Part shown: positions 9,872 to 19,318 of the stretch, piece after piece
Layout: each line of letters starts with the position of its first letter
How positions within the stretch are numbered: position 1 is the first letter of the stretch
DNA from: Acidobacteriota bacterium
GTDB lineage: Bacteria; Acidobacteriota; Holophagae; Acanthopleuribacterales; Acanthopleuribacteraceae
Direction of reading: 5' to 3'
Assembly: GCA_002747255.1 (NCBI GenBank)
Contig: PDUC01000030.1
Span: forward strand, 34,620-98,619
Length of the DNA: 64,000 bases
Made by a program: the position numbers and the translations under genes
Notes under the pieces: generated by a model
The model's database searches: none
Seen by the model: only the letters and a program-made list of their open reading frames with translations
What the model was told of the DNA's origin: nothing

Positions 9872-10849
9872 ATGCTCCCAATTCTTTTATTGACTTTAAC
9901 TTCTTTCAGCCAGTCCGGCGAAGTCCTCAGAGTGGGCACTTTTAATTGTGAATTTTTAAATCGCGAGAAAGTGCATATTAAATACGGTTTTTCGTTTATG
10001 CTGGAAAATGAAGACCTTACCTTGTGGGAGAAGCCCGGGTTTCGGGATGAAAAATTCCTGAAGGCACTCATCCCTGTGGCAAAAGTTATTCGGAAAATGA
10101 ATGTAGATGTCGCTGTTTTGACAGAGGTAGGCGATCGTGAGGATATTGCCGATCTGGCCGCGGAACTGAAAAGGAAAGGGTGTCACTTTCCATATTACCA
10201 CGTAAGTGATACCAAAGATGATACCTTCCAGCATGTGGCTGTTCTCTCAAAATTTCCGCTGGAACTGGTTAGCGCGAAAATACCCGGTTGGGCATTTTAC
10301 GATCCCGAATTGGATGACCCTGAAGAAGAACAAGAGACCGATGTGAAAAAAGCACTGCATGTCAGTTTTAATTTCAATAATCAGAAAATCAACTTAATCG
10401 GTGTTCATTTACCCAGTGAAAGAAAGGGTCACGATCAGGATGCCATGAGGATTGCAGTTGCAAGTCTGGTAAGGCGATACTCCATACCTCTTCTTGAAAA
10501 AGGTGAGCACCTCATTGTGGCAGGCGACCTCAATGATCGCAGGGGAGAACCTGCTATTCGAATGATACGGGGTCGCGAAGATATCTTCCCCGATTTGATT
10601 CAGACGGGAAGACGCAAGTACTTCAAACCTGCGAATTATAAAGAGCGCTGGACCTATATGTACCGAGGCGAGCGAAACCAACTGGATTACATCCTTTTGA
10701 GCCGTTCACTGCTGGAAGCCTGTCAAGAGGAATTCGGTGTTGAAAGCGATATTATGCATGTCGATTTTAATAGAAAACCCAATATCAATCAGCCACGCAC
10801 GTCGGATCACAGACCCTTTATTGCTGAATTGCGTTTTAAGACGCCATAA
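9872..10849 (+). CDS. Secreted endonuclease/exonuclease/phosphatase (EEP) family hydrolase
   Basis: A 325-residue protein with a signal peptide (MLPILLLTLTSFSQSG) and the metal-dependent EEP core: GTFNCEFL, DVAVLTEV, VAGDLNDR and a final SDHRPF. The family covers nucleases, phosphodiesterases and sphingomyelinases, and the exported location favours nutrient scavenging or a surface role, but the substrate cannot be told. The start at 9872 follows TTGGAGGAACC; the upstream in-frame ATG at 9842 would bury the signal peptide. Confidence 0.85.
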   Translation: MLPILLLTLTSFSQSGEVLRVGTFNCEFLNREKVHIKYGFSFMLENEDLTLWEKPGFRDEKFLKALIPVAKVIRKMNVDVAVLTEVGDREDIADLAAELKRKGCHFPYYHVSDTKDDTFQHVAVLSKFPLELVSAKIPGWAFYDPELDDPEEEQETDVKKALHVSFNFNNQKINLIGVHLPSERKGHDQDAMRIAVASLVRRYSIPLLEKGEHLIVAGDLNDRRGEPAIRMIRGREDIFPDLIQTGRRKYFKPANYKERWTYMYRGERNQLDYILLSRSLLEACQEEFGVESDIMHVDFNRKPNINQPRTSDHRPFIAELRFKTP

Positions 10850-11067
10850 ATTGCGGACACTTGGCTAAAGCTCTTTCCCAGGATGGCAAAAACCAGACTT
10901 TTGTCAGATCAGGATGGTTGCAACTGTCAAGATGGTTCAGATCAACCCTGGTTTGGCACAAGCTGTATAAGGTTTGTGTAAAAAAACCGGTTCTTGTATT
11001 TTGGTGCTTGGCACTTACTGGTTTTGACGCTAGAATACCCCATCACTTTTACGGAGGATTATGAGTA

Positions 11068-11334
11068 GTGAATAAAACTGAATTAATTACATCAATGGCA
11101 AAAAAGACAGGAATGACCAAAACACAGTCGGGTGAAGCTCTGGCTGCGTTTCTCGACACGGTAAAAGAGTCGCTGCAAGCTGGCGAATCGGTTAGCCTTC
11201 CTGGCTTTGGTTCCTTTTCTGTTTCTGAACGAGCAGAGCGTCAGGGTAGAAACCCCAGAACGGGCGAAACCATTACCATTGCAGCTAAAAAAGTTGCCAA
11301 GTTCAAAGCTGGTAAAGGACTGGATCTGTCATAA
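11068..11334 (+). CDS. hup: HU/IHF-family DNA-binding protein
   Basis: An 88-residue histone-like protein that bends and compacts DNA as a dimer. It shows the family signature GFGSFSVSERAERQGRNPRT and the beta-arm ending in KVAKFKAGKGL. The reading frame opens with GTG at 11068, ten bases after GGAGG (11053-11057). A closer ATG at 11061 opens only a four-codon frame (MSSE, then stop) that overlaps the GTG, an odd arrangement that may lower or couple initiation. Confidence 0.96.
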   Translation: MNKTELITSMAKKTGMTKTQSGEALAAFLDTVKESLQAGESVSLPGFGSFSVSERAERQGRNPRTGETITIAAKKVAKFKAGKGLDLS

Positions 11335-11343
11335 CTCATTTTT

Positions 11344-11373
11344 GATGAGGTAGGATCCGCATCCTGCCTCATC
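11344..11373. terminator. Strong hairpin between convergent hup and typA
   Basis: GATGAGG-T-AGGAT pairs with ATCCT-G-CCTCATC around a CCGC loop, giving twelve paired bases with one mismatch. No long T-run follows on either strand, so it may block convergent transcripts or act with Rho rather than as a textbook terminator. Confidence 0.6.
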
Positions 11374-11446
11374 TACTTTCCCGTTTCATCAATTCAATGA
11401 ATCAATTTACATTACCGTATTAAAAAAAGGTATCTTTTTAAAGGAT

Positions 11447-13276
11447 TTACCCCTTCTTTTTCTGGATTTTCTTGCGCTCATGAGATACCAGGACGGATTT
11501 TCTCAATCGTATGTTTTTCGGGGTCACTTCTATCATTTCGTCATCGCGAATGTATTCCATGGCAAATTCCAGGGTCATGGGCAGGATTGGAGTTAGAGTA
11601 ATCGCTTCATCTCTTCCCGAAGCACGCACGTTGGAGAGTTTTTTCTCCTTACAGGGGTTGACGTTCAAGTCGCCTTCCCTGTTGTGTTCTCCAATAATCA
11701 TGCCCTCGTAAACCCGCTGATTGGGTTTGACAAACATGACACCTCGTGGCTCGAGGTTAAAAAGGGCGTAGGGGACTGCCTCACCCATTCTGTCAGAAAC
11801 CAGGGAACCGGCTGATCGCGTGGGAAAATCACCACGATAAGGCTCGTATCCCGTTAAATAGGCATTCATAATGCCTGTTCCCTTGGTGTCGGTCAGAAAT
11901 TCATTGCGGTAGCCGATCAGTCCTCTGGCAGGGATGTTGAACTGCACCCTGATACGGCCGGTACCGTGATTGACCAGGTTAATCATTCTCCCTTTGCGCT
12001 TGGACAATTTTTCAGAAACGATGCCCAGGTAAGGTTCCTCGCAGTCGATCCAAACTTCTTCAATGGGCTCCATTTTCTGGCCTTGCTGTTCGCGATAGAT
12101 AACTTGCGGGCGACCGACTCCAAGTTCAAAGCCCTCCCTGCGAAGTGTTTCAATTAAAATAGCCAGCTGGAGTTCGCCTCTGCCCTTGACGATAAAGGCA
12201 TCGTTATCGGCTGTTTCTTCAATGATAAGCGCAACATTCTTGAGCGTTTCCTTAAAGAGACGCTCCCGGAGTTTGGCCGATTGAACGTATTGGCCTTCCT
12301 GACCTGAAAAGGGCGATGTATTGGTGGTGAACCGCATGGAAACCGTCGGTTCGTCCACCGCTATGCGGGGGAGCGCAGCGGGATGGTCTTTATGACAAAT
12401 CGTGTCGCCGATATGGACATCCTCGATTCCAGCCAGAATGAGAATATCACCGGGGTCGATGGAGTCGACTTCGGCAATTCCCAAACCCTCGTAAACCTGC
12501 AGCTTGGAGACGCGCAGCGGTCGCGCTTGCTTGTTTCTGCCTATGCACACCAGAGAGTCGTTCTTTCTGGCCATGCCATTGAAAACCCTGCCGATGGCAA
12601 GACGACCCACATATTCGTTGTAATCGAGATCACTGACCAGCATCTGGAATGGCTTTTCGGGAATAAAGGAGGGCCCGGGAATGTCGTTTACAATCAAGTC
12701 GAGCAATGGCTTTAACGTATTTGATTCTTCATCCAGCGAGGTTTTTGCGATACCATCTCGGCCAACGGCGTAGATGATGGGAAACTCAATTTGTTCATCA
12801 GAGGCGTCCAGGTCGATAAACAAATCGTAAATCTCTTCTTCCACTTCATCGATTCGGGCATCCTGTCGGTCTATTTTGTTGATGACAACAATGATCTTCA
12901 ACCCTTTTTCCAGAGCTTTCTTGAGAACGAATCTGGTTTGAGGCAATGGACCTTCAGAAGCGTCAACCAGAAGAATCGCTCCGTCTACCATCATGAGCGC
13001 TCTTTCAACTTCCCCGCCAAAATCAGCGTGACCCGGCGTGTCCAGAATATTGATTTTGATCTGATTCCAGTTAATGGCACAGTTTTTGGCGGCAATGGTG
13101 ATCCCGCGTTCCTTTTCCAGATCCATCCTGTCCATTAGGCGGTCGTCCAATTGCTGGTTTTCTCTGAATAAGCCACTTTGTCGAAACATTTGATCCACTA
13201 AAGTGGTCTTACCGTGATCGACATGGGCAATAATAGCGATATTTCTAATATGGGAATTGGTTTTTCGGGTCATCAT
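11447..13276 (-). CDS. typA: Ribosome-associated GTPase TypA/BipA
   Basis: A 609-residue translational GTPase with the P-loop AHVDHGKT, G2 RGITI, G3 DTPGHADFGGEVER and G4 NKIDR, followed by the EF-G-like beta-barrel, domain V and the BipA-specific C-terminal domain with PYALFNLEPRG. It helps 50S assembly and growth under stress or cold. I prefer the ATG at 13276 over a TTG at 13285. It is the last gene of the mglB-mglA-secreted-protein run on the minus strand, with only fourteen bases between it and the upstream stop codon. Confidence 0.96.
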   Translation of the reverse strand: MMTRKTNSHIRNIAIIAHVDHGKTTLVDQMFRQSGLFRENQQLDDRLMDRMDLEKERGITIAAKNCAINWNQIKINILDTPGHADFGGEVERALMMVDGAILLVDASEGPLPQTRFVLKKALEKGLKIIVVINKIDRQDARIDEVEEEIYDLFIDLDASDEQIEFPIIYAVGRDGIAKTSLDEESNTLKPLLDLIVNDIPGPSFIPEKPFQMLVSDLDYNEYVGRLAIGRVFNGMARKNDSLVCIGRNKQARPLRVSKLQVYEGLGIAEVDSIDPGDILILAGIEDVHIGDTICHKDHPAALPRIAVDEPTVSMRFTTNTSPFSGQEGQYVQSAKLRERLFKETLKNVALIIEETADNDAFIVKGRGELQLAILIETLRREGFELGVGRPQVIYREQQGQKMEPIEEVWIDCEEPYLGIVSEKLSKRKGRMINLVNHGTGRIRVQFNIPARGLIGYRNEFLTDTKGTGIMNAYLTGYEPYRGDFPTRSAGSLVSDRMGEAVPYALFNLEPRGVMFVKPNQRVYEGMIIGEHNREGDLNVNPCKEKKLSNVRASGRDEAITLTPILPMTLEFAMEYIRDDEMIEVTPKNIRLRKSVLVSHERKKIQKKKG

Positions 13277-13290
13277 AGCTCTCAACAGGT

Positions 13291-14115
13291 TTATTCAACA
13301 TTGACTTCTATCAGGAACAGTTTCCAATAGGGGCGTTCATAGTATTGGAACCGGAACTTAGCTATGTTTGGCTGCGTGTCATAGTGACCTGATATGGTTA
13401 AAATATCGTTTTCATCGAGCGTCGCTTCCTTGTGAAAAATGGGCTGCATTGGATCCAGTATGGTTAAATCCATTTCCTGATCGATGAACGATTGAAAGAC
13501 TTCTTTCAGTTTTGAGGGTGCGTGTGCTTCTCTGAATGGTTTCGACAGTTTACTGTGGAAATTGGTGAAATCTTTGGAATTCACCGCCAAGGCGAAATCG
13601 TGCATGGTTTCTTTAACCATTTCCGCACGCCGCTTTTCACTTGGCATTCTATATTCCGGATTGTCTCTGATCTTGACTTCGATGCTCAGGAGCTTCCACT
13701 CGGGGTATTCATAGTATTTCAGTTCAAAGAACACGATACTTGGACTTGTATTGTAATGTCCAACCAGAGTCAAGACGCCGTCCTTGTCCAGTGTGGGCTC
13801 TTCATTGAGAAGAGGAGAGAGGGTTCCCAGAACGGTGAGATCCATTTTTTGTTCTATGAAGTTGCTGAAGATATCTTTTAGAAAATCCGGCTTGTACATC
13901 TCCCTGAACGGTTTTGCCAACTTGGAGTGAAATTGCTTGAAATCGCCGGTGTTTATCGCCTTGGCAAAATCCCTCATGGTATCCTTTATCAGTTCATCTT
14001 GTTTAGAATGAGGTGGAATAGAAGCTGTCTGCAAAGTTTCTGTACACCTCACCGGCAAGACAGATAGACACGTGACGATGAACAAGATGGTTATTGAGTA
14101 CCGAATGGGCTGCAT
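13291..14115 (-). CDS. Secreted protein made of two tandem copies of one domain
   Basis: After a signal peptide (about residues 1-25), the 274 residues consist of two homologous units of about 110 residues (roughly 40-150 and 163-274). The element FHSKLxKPFRE recurs at 62-72 and 186-196, and GHYxTxPxI near 119 and 243, an offset of 124 residues. The alternating helical start and beta-rich end resemble NTF2-like domains, though this is only an impression. It lies between mglA and typA with short spacers. AGGAG precedes the ATG. Its function is unknown; the position hints at a link to surface or polarity functions. Confidence 0.7.
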   Translation of the reverse strand: MQPIRYSITILFIVTCLSVLPVRCTETLQTASIPPHSKQDELIKDTMRDFAKAINTGDFKQFHSKLAKPFREMYKPDFLKDIFSNFIEQKMDLTVLGTLSPLLNEEPTLDKDGVLTLVGHYNTSPSIVFFELKYYEYPEWKLLSIEVKIRDNPEYRMPSEKRRAEMVKETMHDFALAVNSKDFTNFHSKLSKPFREAHAPSKLKEVFQSFIDQEMDLTILDPMQPIFHKEATLDENDILTISGHYDTQPNIAKFRFQYYERPYWKLFLIEVNVE

Positions 14116-14160
14116 GCAAAATCTCCTGTTGTTTTTTTTGGGAAAAGAACTCTGGATGGA

Positions 14161-14748
14161 CTACGGTCCTTTTCTGAGTTGATGGATGACCAGCTTGGCA
14201 CAGGCTTTCAGTGTCTCAAATACACCTGTTCCCTGGGTTGCAATAGCGGGGAATACAGGCTCATCTTTAATCCGTAGCTCCTGTGCAAGATAGCCTTCCG
14301 GCATAGCTGTAGGCATATCTCTTTTATTGAGTTGCAAAACGTAGGGTATGTCTTTCAGGTTGTAACCCTGTTCTCTTAAGTTAATTTCAAGGTTGTCAAT
14401 ACTTTCCAGGTTGGCATCGAAACGCGCTTCCTGAGAATCGGCAACAAAAATAACACCATCGACACCTTTCAAAATGAGCTTTCTACTGGCATTGTAGAAG
14501 ACCTGTCCTGGTACGGTATAGAGATGGAAACGGACTTTCAGTGACCTCACTGTCCCCAGGTCCAGGGGAAGAAAGTCAAAGAAAAGCGTTCTGTCCGTTT
14601 CTGTGGCCAGGGAAATGAGCTTTCCCCTTCCTTCAGGGTTGGTTTTATCGTAAATAAACTGAAGGTTGGTCGTTTTGCCACACAGGCCCGGACCGTAGTA
14701 TACGATTTTACAATTCACTTCCCGCGCGACGTAGTTGATAAAGGTCAT
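14161..14748 (-). CDS. mglA: Polarity-controlling small GTPase MglA
   Basis: A 195-residue Ras-like GTPase of the MglA family. The P-loop is GPGLCGKTT (residues 19-27), followed by [18 protein letters not shown] and TVPGQVFY in place of the usual DxxGQ of Ras, and NKRDMP as the base-recognition motif. In Myxococcus, MglA-GTP marks the leading cell pole and drives gliding and pilus-based movement; in non-motile relatives it may have other polarity roles. It begins just downstream of mglB, twelve bases apart, the standard arrangement for this GTPase and its GAP. Confidence 0.95.
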   Translation of the reverse strand: MTFINYVAREVNCKIVYYGPGLCGKTTNLQFIYDKTNPEGRGKLISLATETDRTLFFDFLPLDLGTVRSLKVRFHLYTVPGQVFYNASRKLILKGVDGVIFVADSQEARFDANLESIDNLEINLREQGYNLKDIPYVLQLNKRDMPTAMPEGYLAQELRIKDEPVFPAIATQGTGVFETLKACAKLVIHQLRKGP

Positions 14749-14760
14749 AAAAGCCGCCTT

Positions 14761-15243
14761 TTAGCCGAAGAGGTTGTCTATATCATCATCAGTGATTTCG
14801 GAAAATGCATTTTCCATTTCGGTGGGGATTTCCTGATTCTGAGCTTTATCCATCAGGGTGGTAAAAATTTCAGACAACTCATGGGACGACTTTTTAACTC
14901 TTAATCTTACCAGCCCCAAAGAGGACCGTTCGTCAAAAATGACGACGAGGATGACTCGATTGGCGACAATGGAAATGTGGATGTTGTCTTTTTCCCCTTC
15001 GTGAAAAAGAATGGAAAACTCCTTTTCGCCAATCAGTTTAGCCAGCCCATCGGTTGCAGCGACGTTTCCCGCGGTTAAACTTGCCAGGGAAGTAGCATCG
15101 ACACTGTTTATTTCTCCTGCGGAAGCTATCTGTTGCCCGTTTTTATCCACGACGAATACAATTTTTGCCCGCGCATCCAGTTGAAGCTGATCAATGGTTG
15201 CCTGGATTTTCTTGTATTCCTCTTCATACATAATTAAATCCAT
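14761..15243 (-). CDS. mglB: Roadblock/LC7-domain GAP protein MglB
   Basis: A 160-residue protein with a roadblock/LC7 domain over about residues 8-115 (IVFVVDKNGQQIAS, TSLASLTAGNVAA, ILVVIFDERSSLGLVRLRVK) and an acidic C-terminal tail. MglB dimers stimulate GTP hydrolysis by MglA and hold it off the lagging pole. It is first in the mglBA-secreted protein-typA unit. On the minus strand a TATAAT-like -10 lies at 15288-15293, with only a poor -35. An alternative start five codons in cannot be excluded. Confidence 0.92.
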   Translation of the reverse strand: MDLIMYEEEYKKIQATIDQLQLDARAKIVFVVDKNGQQIASAGEINSVDATSLASLTAGNVAATDGLAKLIGEKEFSILFHEGEKDNIHISIVANRVILVVIFDERSSLGLVRLRVKKSSHELSEIFTTLMDKAQNQEIPTEMENAFSEITDDDIDNLFG

Positions 15244-15388
15244 AGATCCCTCGCAAATGAACTACTAAGTATTCCTTTAACTTTGCTATTATAAACAGGG
15301 TTATTTAAAATGGATACGCTAAGTTTGTTTTTTCTTGTAAAACGCCATTTTTTTTATCAGTTACCCGGGATAAAGGAGAGAGTCAGAG

Positions 15389-17182
15389 ATGAATGCAAGG
15401 TATTTAGGGGCTGCAATGAAAGCCGTGACGATACTGTTAATAGGTTTTTCTGTCAAGGGGCAGGTGGAAGCTCCGGACTTGAAGCATGAAGCGAGTCCAA
15501 TTGTCGAAGAAAGTGCCGGGGAAGCAGGGGGATCGCCCTATTACAGGTCGCCTCGTTCAACATTCACGACCTTGCTTGAAGTTAAAAAAGAGGCTGTTGA
15601 GGGTGAACCGGAAGCTTTGGAGAAGGCCCTTGGCTGCCTGGACCTCAGCTTGACACCTCCTGTTTCAAGACAATCTGTAGGTAAAAAAGCCTATTACAAT
15701 TTAATTCAAACCATCGATCGGCTCGAAGAAGTCTCGCTGGAGCAGATCCCGGATGAAACTTCCGATAAGGAGTGGGTTTACAGAAAGAGAATGGTCCCCA
15801 TGGAAGAGGGATCGGTTCCAGTGGAAATAACCCTGCACAGAAACGCCGAAGGGAATTGGCAATTTACGCCAGCGACCATTAACAGCATTGAGTATTATTT
15901 CCAGTTCGTTAAAAATCGCAAAGTTGTCAAAGGGATCGAGGAGGTTGTTACTTACCGGGATTCCCTGTTGTCGCGTTTCCCCTTTTTGGGCAAAAAACTC
16001 CTTTTTTTTACTGTCTGGCAATGGGTTGGTCTCATTCTCGTCGTCTTCATTGCGGCCGTTCTGGAGCGAATGCTTTCCAGGCTCGCAAAGCGCTTCATCC
16101 AAAAAGCGTTTGAGAAAAAGAATCTCAAAATTGCCATCCCCAAATCCGAGGTCTTTTTAATTCCTCTCAGGCTGTTGATCTATTCCGGTGTTCTCAGGTT
16201 TGGACTGGACTGGTTATTTCTTCCCATCAAGTTGATCAATGCCTTGCAACAGGCCAGCATTCTTCTTTTTACGATCGGCTTGGTCTGGATGCTTTTGATT
16301 GCCATTGATACCATCTCCTCCTATTTCGCAGAACTGGCCGAAAAAACAGAAAATAAGTTCGATGACCTCCTGGTACCTTTACTTCGTAAAACCTCGAAAC
16401 TGGTCACTTTTTTTGCCGCGATTATTTTCCTCGCTGAAAGTCTTTGGGACAATGTGGCCGGTATTCTGGCGGGCTTTGGCATTGGCGGTCTTGCGGTTGC
16501 TCTGGCAGCAAAGGACACTCTGGCAAATTTATTCGGTTCGTTGACCGTTTTGCTCGATAGACCTTTTCAAATTGGGGACTGGATTCACATTGACGATATT
16601 GACGGTACGGTGGAAGAGGTCGGGTTTAGGAGTACGCGTGTCAGAACATTCTACAATTCCCTGATAACCATCCCCAATAACATGCTGATCAACACCTCCA
16701 TTGACAACTACGGAGCCAGAAGATACCGCCGGTTTAAAGCTGTTTTAGGGATTGAATACCATACCGACCCTCAAAAAATAGAGGCCTTCTGTGAAGGGAT
16801 CAGGCAGTTGATCATCACGCAGGAAGCGACTCGAAAGGACTATTTTCACGTTTACTTGAACAACCTCGGTCACTTTTCACTTGAAATTCTGCTGTATGTG
16901 TTTTTTGAAACCCCGGATTGGTCCGCTGAGTTGGTTGAAAGGCATAAACTTCTCGTTAATATTCTCAGGCTGGGAAAGCGAATGGGCGTTAACTTTGCTT
17001 TCCCAACTCAAACCATCCACATGAGTCAAGCAGACGCACCGGACTCGTTAATCGATATTCCCCAGGATACTTATTTGTACGGTAAACAGACAGCTCGTGA
17101 TGTATCGGCATCGCCTATCACGATGAAGCACGCCCGCAGTGGTATCAAGGGAAGTGACTTCCCGGATGATGTTCTGGGCTGA
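15389..17182 (+). CDS. MscS-family mechanosensitive channel with periplasmic N-terminal domain
   Basis: A 597-residue membrane protein. A signal peptide and about 180 periplasmic residues come first, then about four to five hydrophobic segments between 200 and 400 and the MscS core. The pore-lining helix reads GFGIGGLAVALAAKDTLANL, followed by the beta-domain FQIGDWIHIDDIDGTVEEVG and the IPNNML turn. Channels of this type release solutes on hypoosmotic shock. AAAGGAGAG precedes the ATG. It is divergent from mglB, sharing a 145-base promoter region. Confidence 0.92.
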   Translation: MNARYLGAAMKAVTILLIGFSVKGQVEAPDLKHEASPIVEESAGEAGGSPYYRSPRSTFTTLLEVKKEAVEGEPEALEKALGCLDLSLTPPVSRQSVGKKAYYNLIQTIDRLEEVSLEQIPDETSDKEWVYRKRMVPMEEGSVPVEITLHRNAEGNWQFTPATINSIEYYFQFVKNRKVVKGIEEVVTYRDSLLSRFPFLGKKLLFFTVWQWVGLILVVFIAAVLERMLSRLAKRFIQKAFEKKNLKIAIPKSEVFLIPLRLLIYSGVLRFGLDWLFLPIKLINALQQASILLFTIGLVWMLLIAIDTISSYFAELAEKTENKFDDLLVPLLRKTSKLVTFFAAIIFLAESLWDNVAGILAGFGIGGLAVALAAKDTLANLFGSLTVLLDRPFQIGDWIHIDDIDGTVEEVGFRSTRVRTFYNSLITIPNNMLINTSIDNYGARRYRRFKAVLGIEYHTDPQKIEAFCEGIRQLIITQEATRKDYFHVYLNNLGHFSLEILLYVFFETPDWSAELVERHKLLVNILRLGKRMGVNFAFPTQTIHMSQADAPDSLIDIPQDTYLYGKQTARDVSASPITMKHARSGIKGSDFPDDVLG

Positions 17183-17343
17183 GGGCGAATAGCATGGTCG
17201 AAAACATGAGAACCCTGTCATGCGTTGTAACAGGGGTGAGAATCAGATCATGAAACACATCAGTGATGATAATGCCTGTCATGGGTTGTCATCGCCGTTT
17301 CAGACGAGTGGTCGTATCTTTTTGAAAAATCAGCTGAGGTCCT

Positions 17344-18009
17344 ATGGAAAAACAAAATGTAAAACATAAAGAAGATATTCAGGATTTAAGAAAGCGAAAG
17401 AGGGGATGTATCTTGTCCATCATAGGCGCCTGGATGGGTCTGCTGGTCATCATTCTTCTGGTTATGCTCCTGGTGCGAGAAAAAATAGTCAGCCGGGATG
17501 CTCAGAAAATTGAGGCCACGGCGAATTCATATGCATCCTGGATGATGCCGTCGCGTTTTAAGCCCTACAGCATGACAAACCTCTTTGGCAAAACGGTTTT
17601 ATCCTATTGGGATACTGAAAATGTGCGTGAGGACGGAAGATCACTAGCTGTGATCGCACTTTACGCAGAGACTTCCTGGGATGACCGAGACCTGATGGAA
17701 ATAGAAAAGAAGTTCAAAGCGGAAGCGGTTAAGCAACTTGAAAAAAATGAGTTTTATGTTCAAAATGAGCAGATGGTGGAAATTGAGTTGGACGGAAAGA
17801 AACGCGCTTTTACCGTTTACACAGGTCAACAGAGAATTGACACTAAAATGGTGGATGGAAGCAGCTGTTACTTTTTTCTGAAAAGCGATCAAGGTAAATT
17901 CCAGGTTTATACACTGGGAATCGAGGATTCCTTTCCCAGGGAAGAGCAGGTACAATTCATGAAATCCATAAGGCCTGTTCAGGGAGCTGTTGCCAATGAC
18001 ACTGAGTAA
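17344..18009 (+). CDS. Single-span membrane protein of unknown function
   Basis: A 221-residue protein with a basic N-terminus (KRKRG), one membrane helix at about residues 20-44 and a soluble remainder that is probably periplasmic. I find no catalytic motif. Its last codons overlap the start of the HD-domain phosphohydrolase gene by fourteen bases, so translation is probably coupled, and a joint function is possible. A GAGG motif precedes the ATG. Confidence 0.65.
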   Translation: MEKQNVKHKEDIQDLRKRKRGCILSIIGAWMGLLVIILLVMLLVREKIVSRDAQKIEATANSYASWMMPSRFKPYSMTNLFGKTVLSYWDTENVREDGRSLAVIALYAETSWDDRDLMEIEKKFKAEAVKQLEKNEFYVQNEQMVEIELDGKKRAFTVYTGQQRIDTKMVDGSSCYFFLKSDQGKFQVYTLGIEDSFPREEQVQFMKSIRPVQGAVANDTE

Positions 18010-19318
18010 AATTCAAAACCTTCCGGAATTCAATACCAAGCAGGCTATTCGCATTTCGCCCAACACATCGGTTGCCGTAACCGATCGAATTTTGCGAATC
18101 ATTGACACCAAATCGTTTCAAAGACTGCGGGGAATCAGACAATTGAGCCTGGGGGAACGCGTTTTCCCGTCGGCTACGCATTCCCGATTTTCACACGCTT
18201 TGGGTGTGTATTGGAATGTGCTCGATTATCTGCGGCAACTGGATCAGTATCCTGTTTTCAGCAGCCATTTAAAGGAGGAGGATTATCTGGCCATCATGCT
18301 GGCTGGACTGCTTCACGATATTGGCCACTATCCCTTCTCACATCAAATGGACAATTTACCCCTTTTCCCGAAACACGAAGAACTGACAATTGCACTGATT
18401 ACAGGCGAGTTGAAACTCTTTGGAGAAAATCTCGGAGAATTAATTCGTTCTCTCTTTGGTATTGACTCGGAGCGGGTTGCCGCGCTGCTCGATCACCGTG
18501 TACCCATGAAGGGCCAGAAAGCGCTGCTCAGACAGATTATTGATTCTCCTCTGGATGCCGATAAGTGCGATTACCTTCCGAGAGACAGTTATTTCTGCGG
18601 GGTGGATCTGGGCAGCTCTTTTGACAGAACCCGGCTGATTACGAATTTATTGCCAGACGGAACGGGCAGCAAAATAGCCGTTCATGAAAAAGGGCTTGTC
18701 AGCGCTGAACGCTTTCAATTGGCCAGGTACTGGATGTACCGCTCGGTCTATTGGGGACACACCGTCCGCTCTTTCATCACCATGTTGGCTCATGCCGGAT
18801 CGAGGGTTCAGGGCGTTCGGGAAGGTGAATCCTGGAGAAAGAAACTGCTGGGTTTTTCGGATCAGGATTTTCTGGACTGGCTTTACGAAGCCTGTGATGA
18901 CATCGGCAGGGACTTTATCTCCATGCTGAATGTCAAAAGACAGCCCTATAAACGCCTTTTCACCATTTCGTTTCACCACTCACCGCTGGAATACCATGCT
19001 CTTCAGCAAGATGAAACGCGGGAGCGCGTCCTGGACGGGCTCATCGCTTGGATCCAGAAGAGCGGAGTCAACGTACCCGATCACCATCTGCTTTGGGATG
19101 TGCCGCCTCCCTACAAAGCAAGTAAATGGGAGACGTTTCCCGTTATTTTAAACGACGGACAGGAAGTGCCCATCGAGAACGAGAGTCCCGTCGTCTCGGC
19201 GCTGGGCCCGGCATTCCTGCATGGCGTTAGAAAAATACGGCTTTTTTATCACCCCTCGCTTGATGATCGCCTGGCAATGGATCGGGTGCCAAGTATCTCT
19301 TCACTCTTAAAGCTGTAA
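17996..19318 (+). CDS. HD-domain phosphohydrolase (SAMHD1/dGTPase-like)
   Basis: A 440-residue cytosolic enzyme with the SAMHD1/YwfO signature: FQRLRGIRQL, THSRFSHALGV (H67), LLHDIGH (HD at 107-108) and SPLDADKCDYLPRD near 185, which supply the H...HD...D metal ligands. Homologues hydrolyse dNTPs to deoxynucleosides plus triphosphate, but many bacterial members have no proven substrate. I take the ATG at 17996 because GGGAG stands about nine bases upstream; a TTG two codons earlier is too close. Confidence 0.9.
   Translation: MTLSKIQNLPEFNTKQAIRISPNTSVAVTDRILRIIDTKSFQRLRGIRQLSLGERVFPSATHSRFSHALGVYWNVLDYLRQLDQYPVFSSHLKEEDYLAIMLAGLLHDIGHYPFSHQMDNLPLFPKHEELTIALITGELKLFGENLGELIRSLFGIDSERVAALLDHRVPMKGQKALLRQIIDSPLDADKCDYLPRDSYFCGVDLGSSFDRTRLITNLLPDGTGSKIAVHEKGLVSAERFQLARYWMYRSVYWGHTVRSFITMLAHAGSRVQGVREGESWRKKLLGFSDQDFLDWLYEACDDIGRDFISMLNVKRQPYKRLFTISFHHSPLEYHALQQDETRERVLDGLIAWIQKSGVNVPDHHLLWDVPPPYKASKWETFPVILNDGQEVPIENESPVVSALGPAFLHGVRKIRLFYHPSLDDRLAMDRVPSISSLLKL

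Noticed and set aside
17213-17235. Hairpin after the MscS gene (CCCTGT/ACAGGG)
   Set aside because: Six base pairs with an eleven-base loop and no T-run; too weak to call a terminator.
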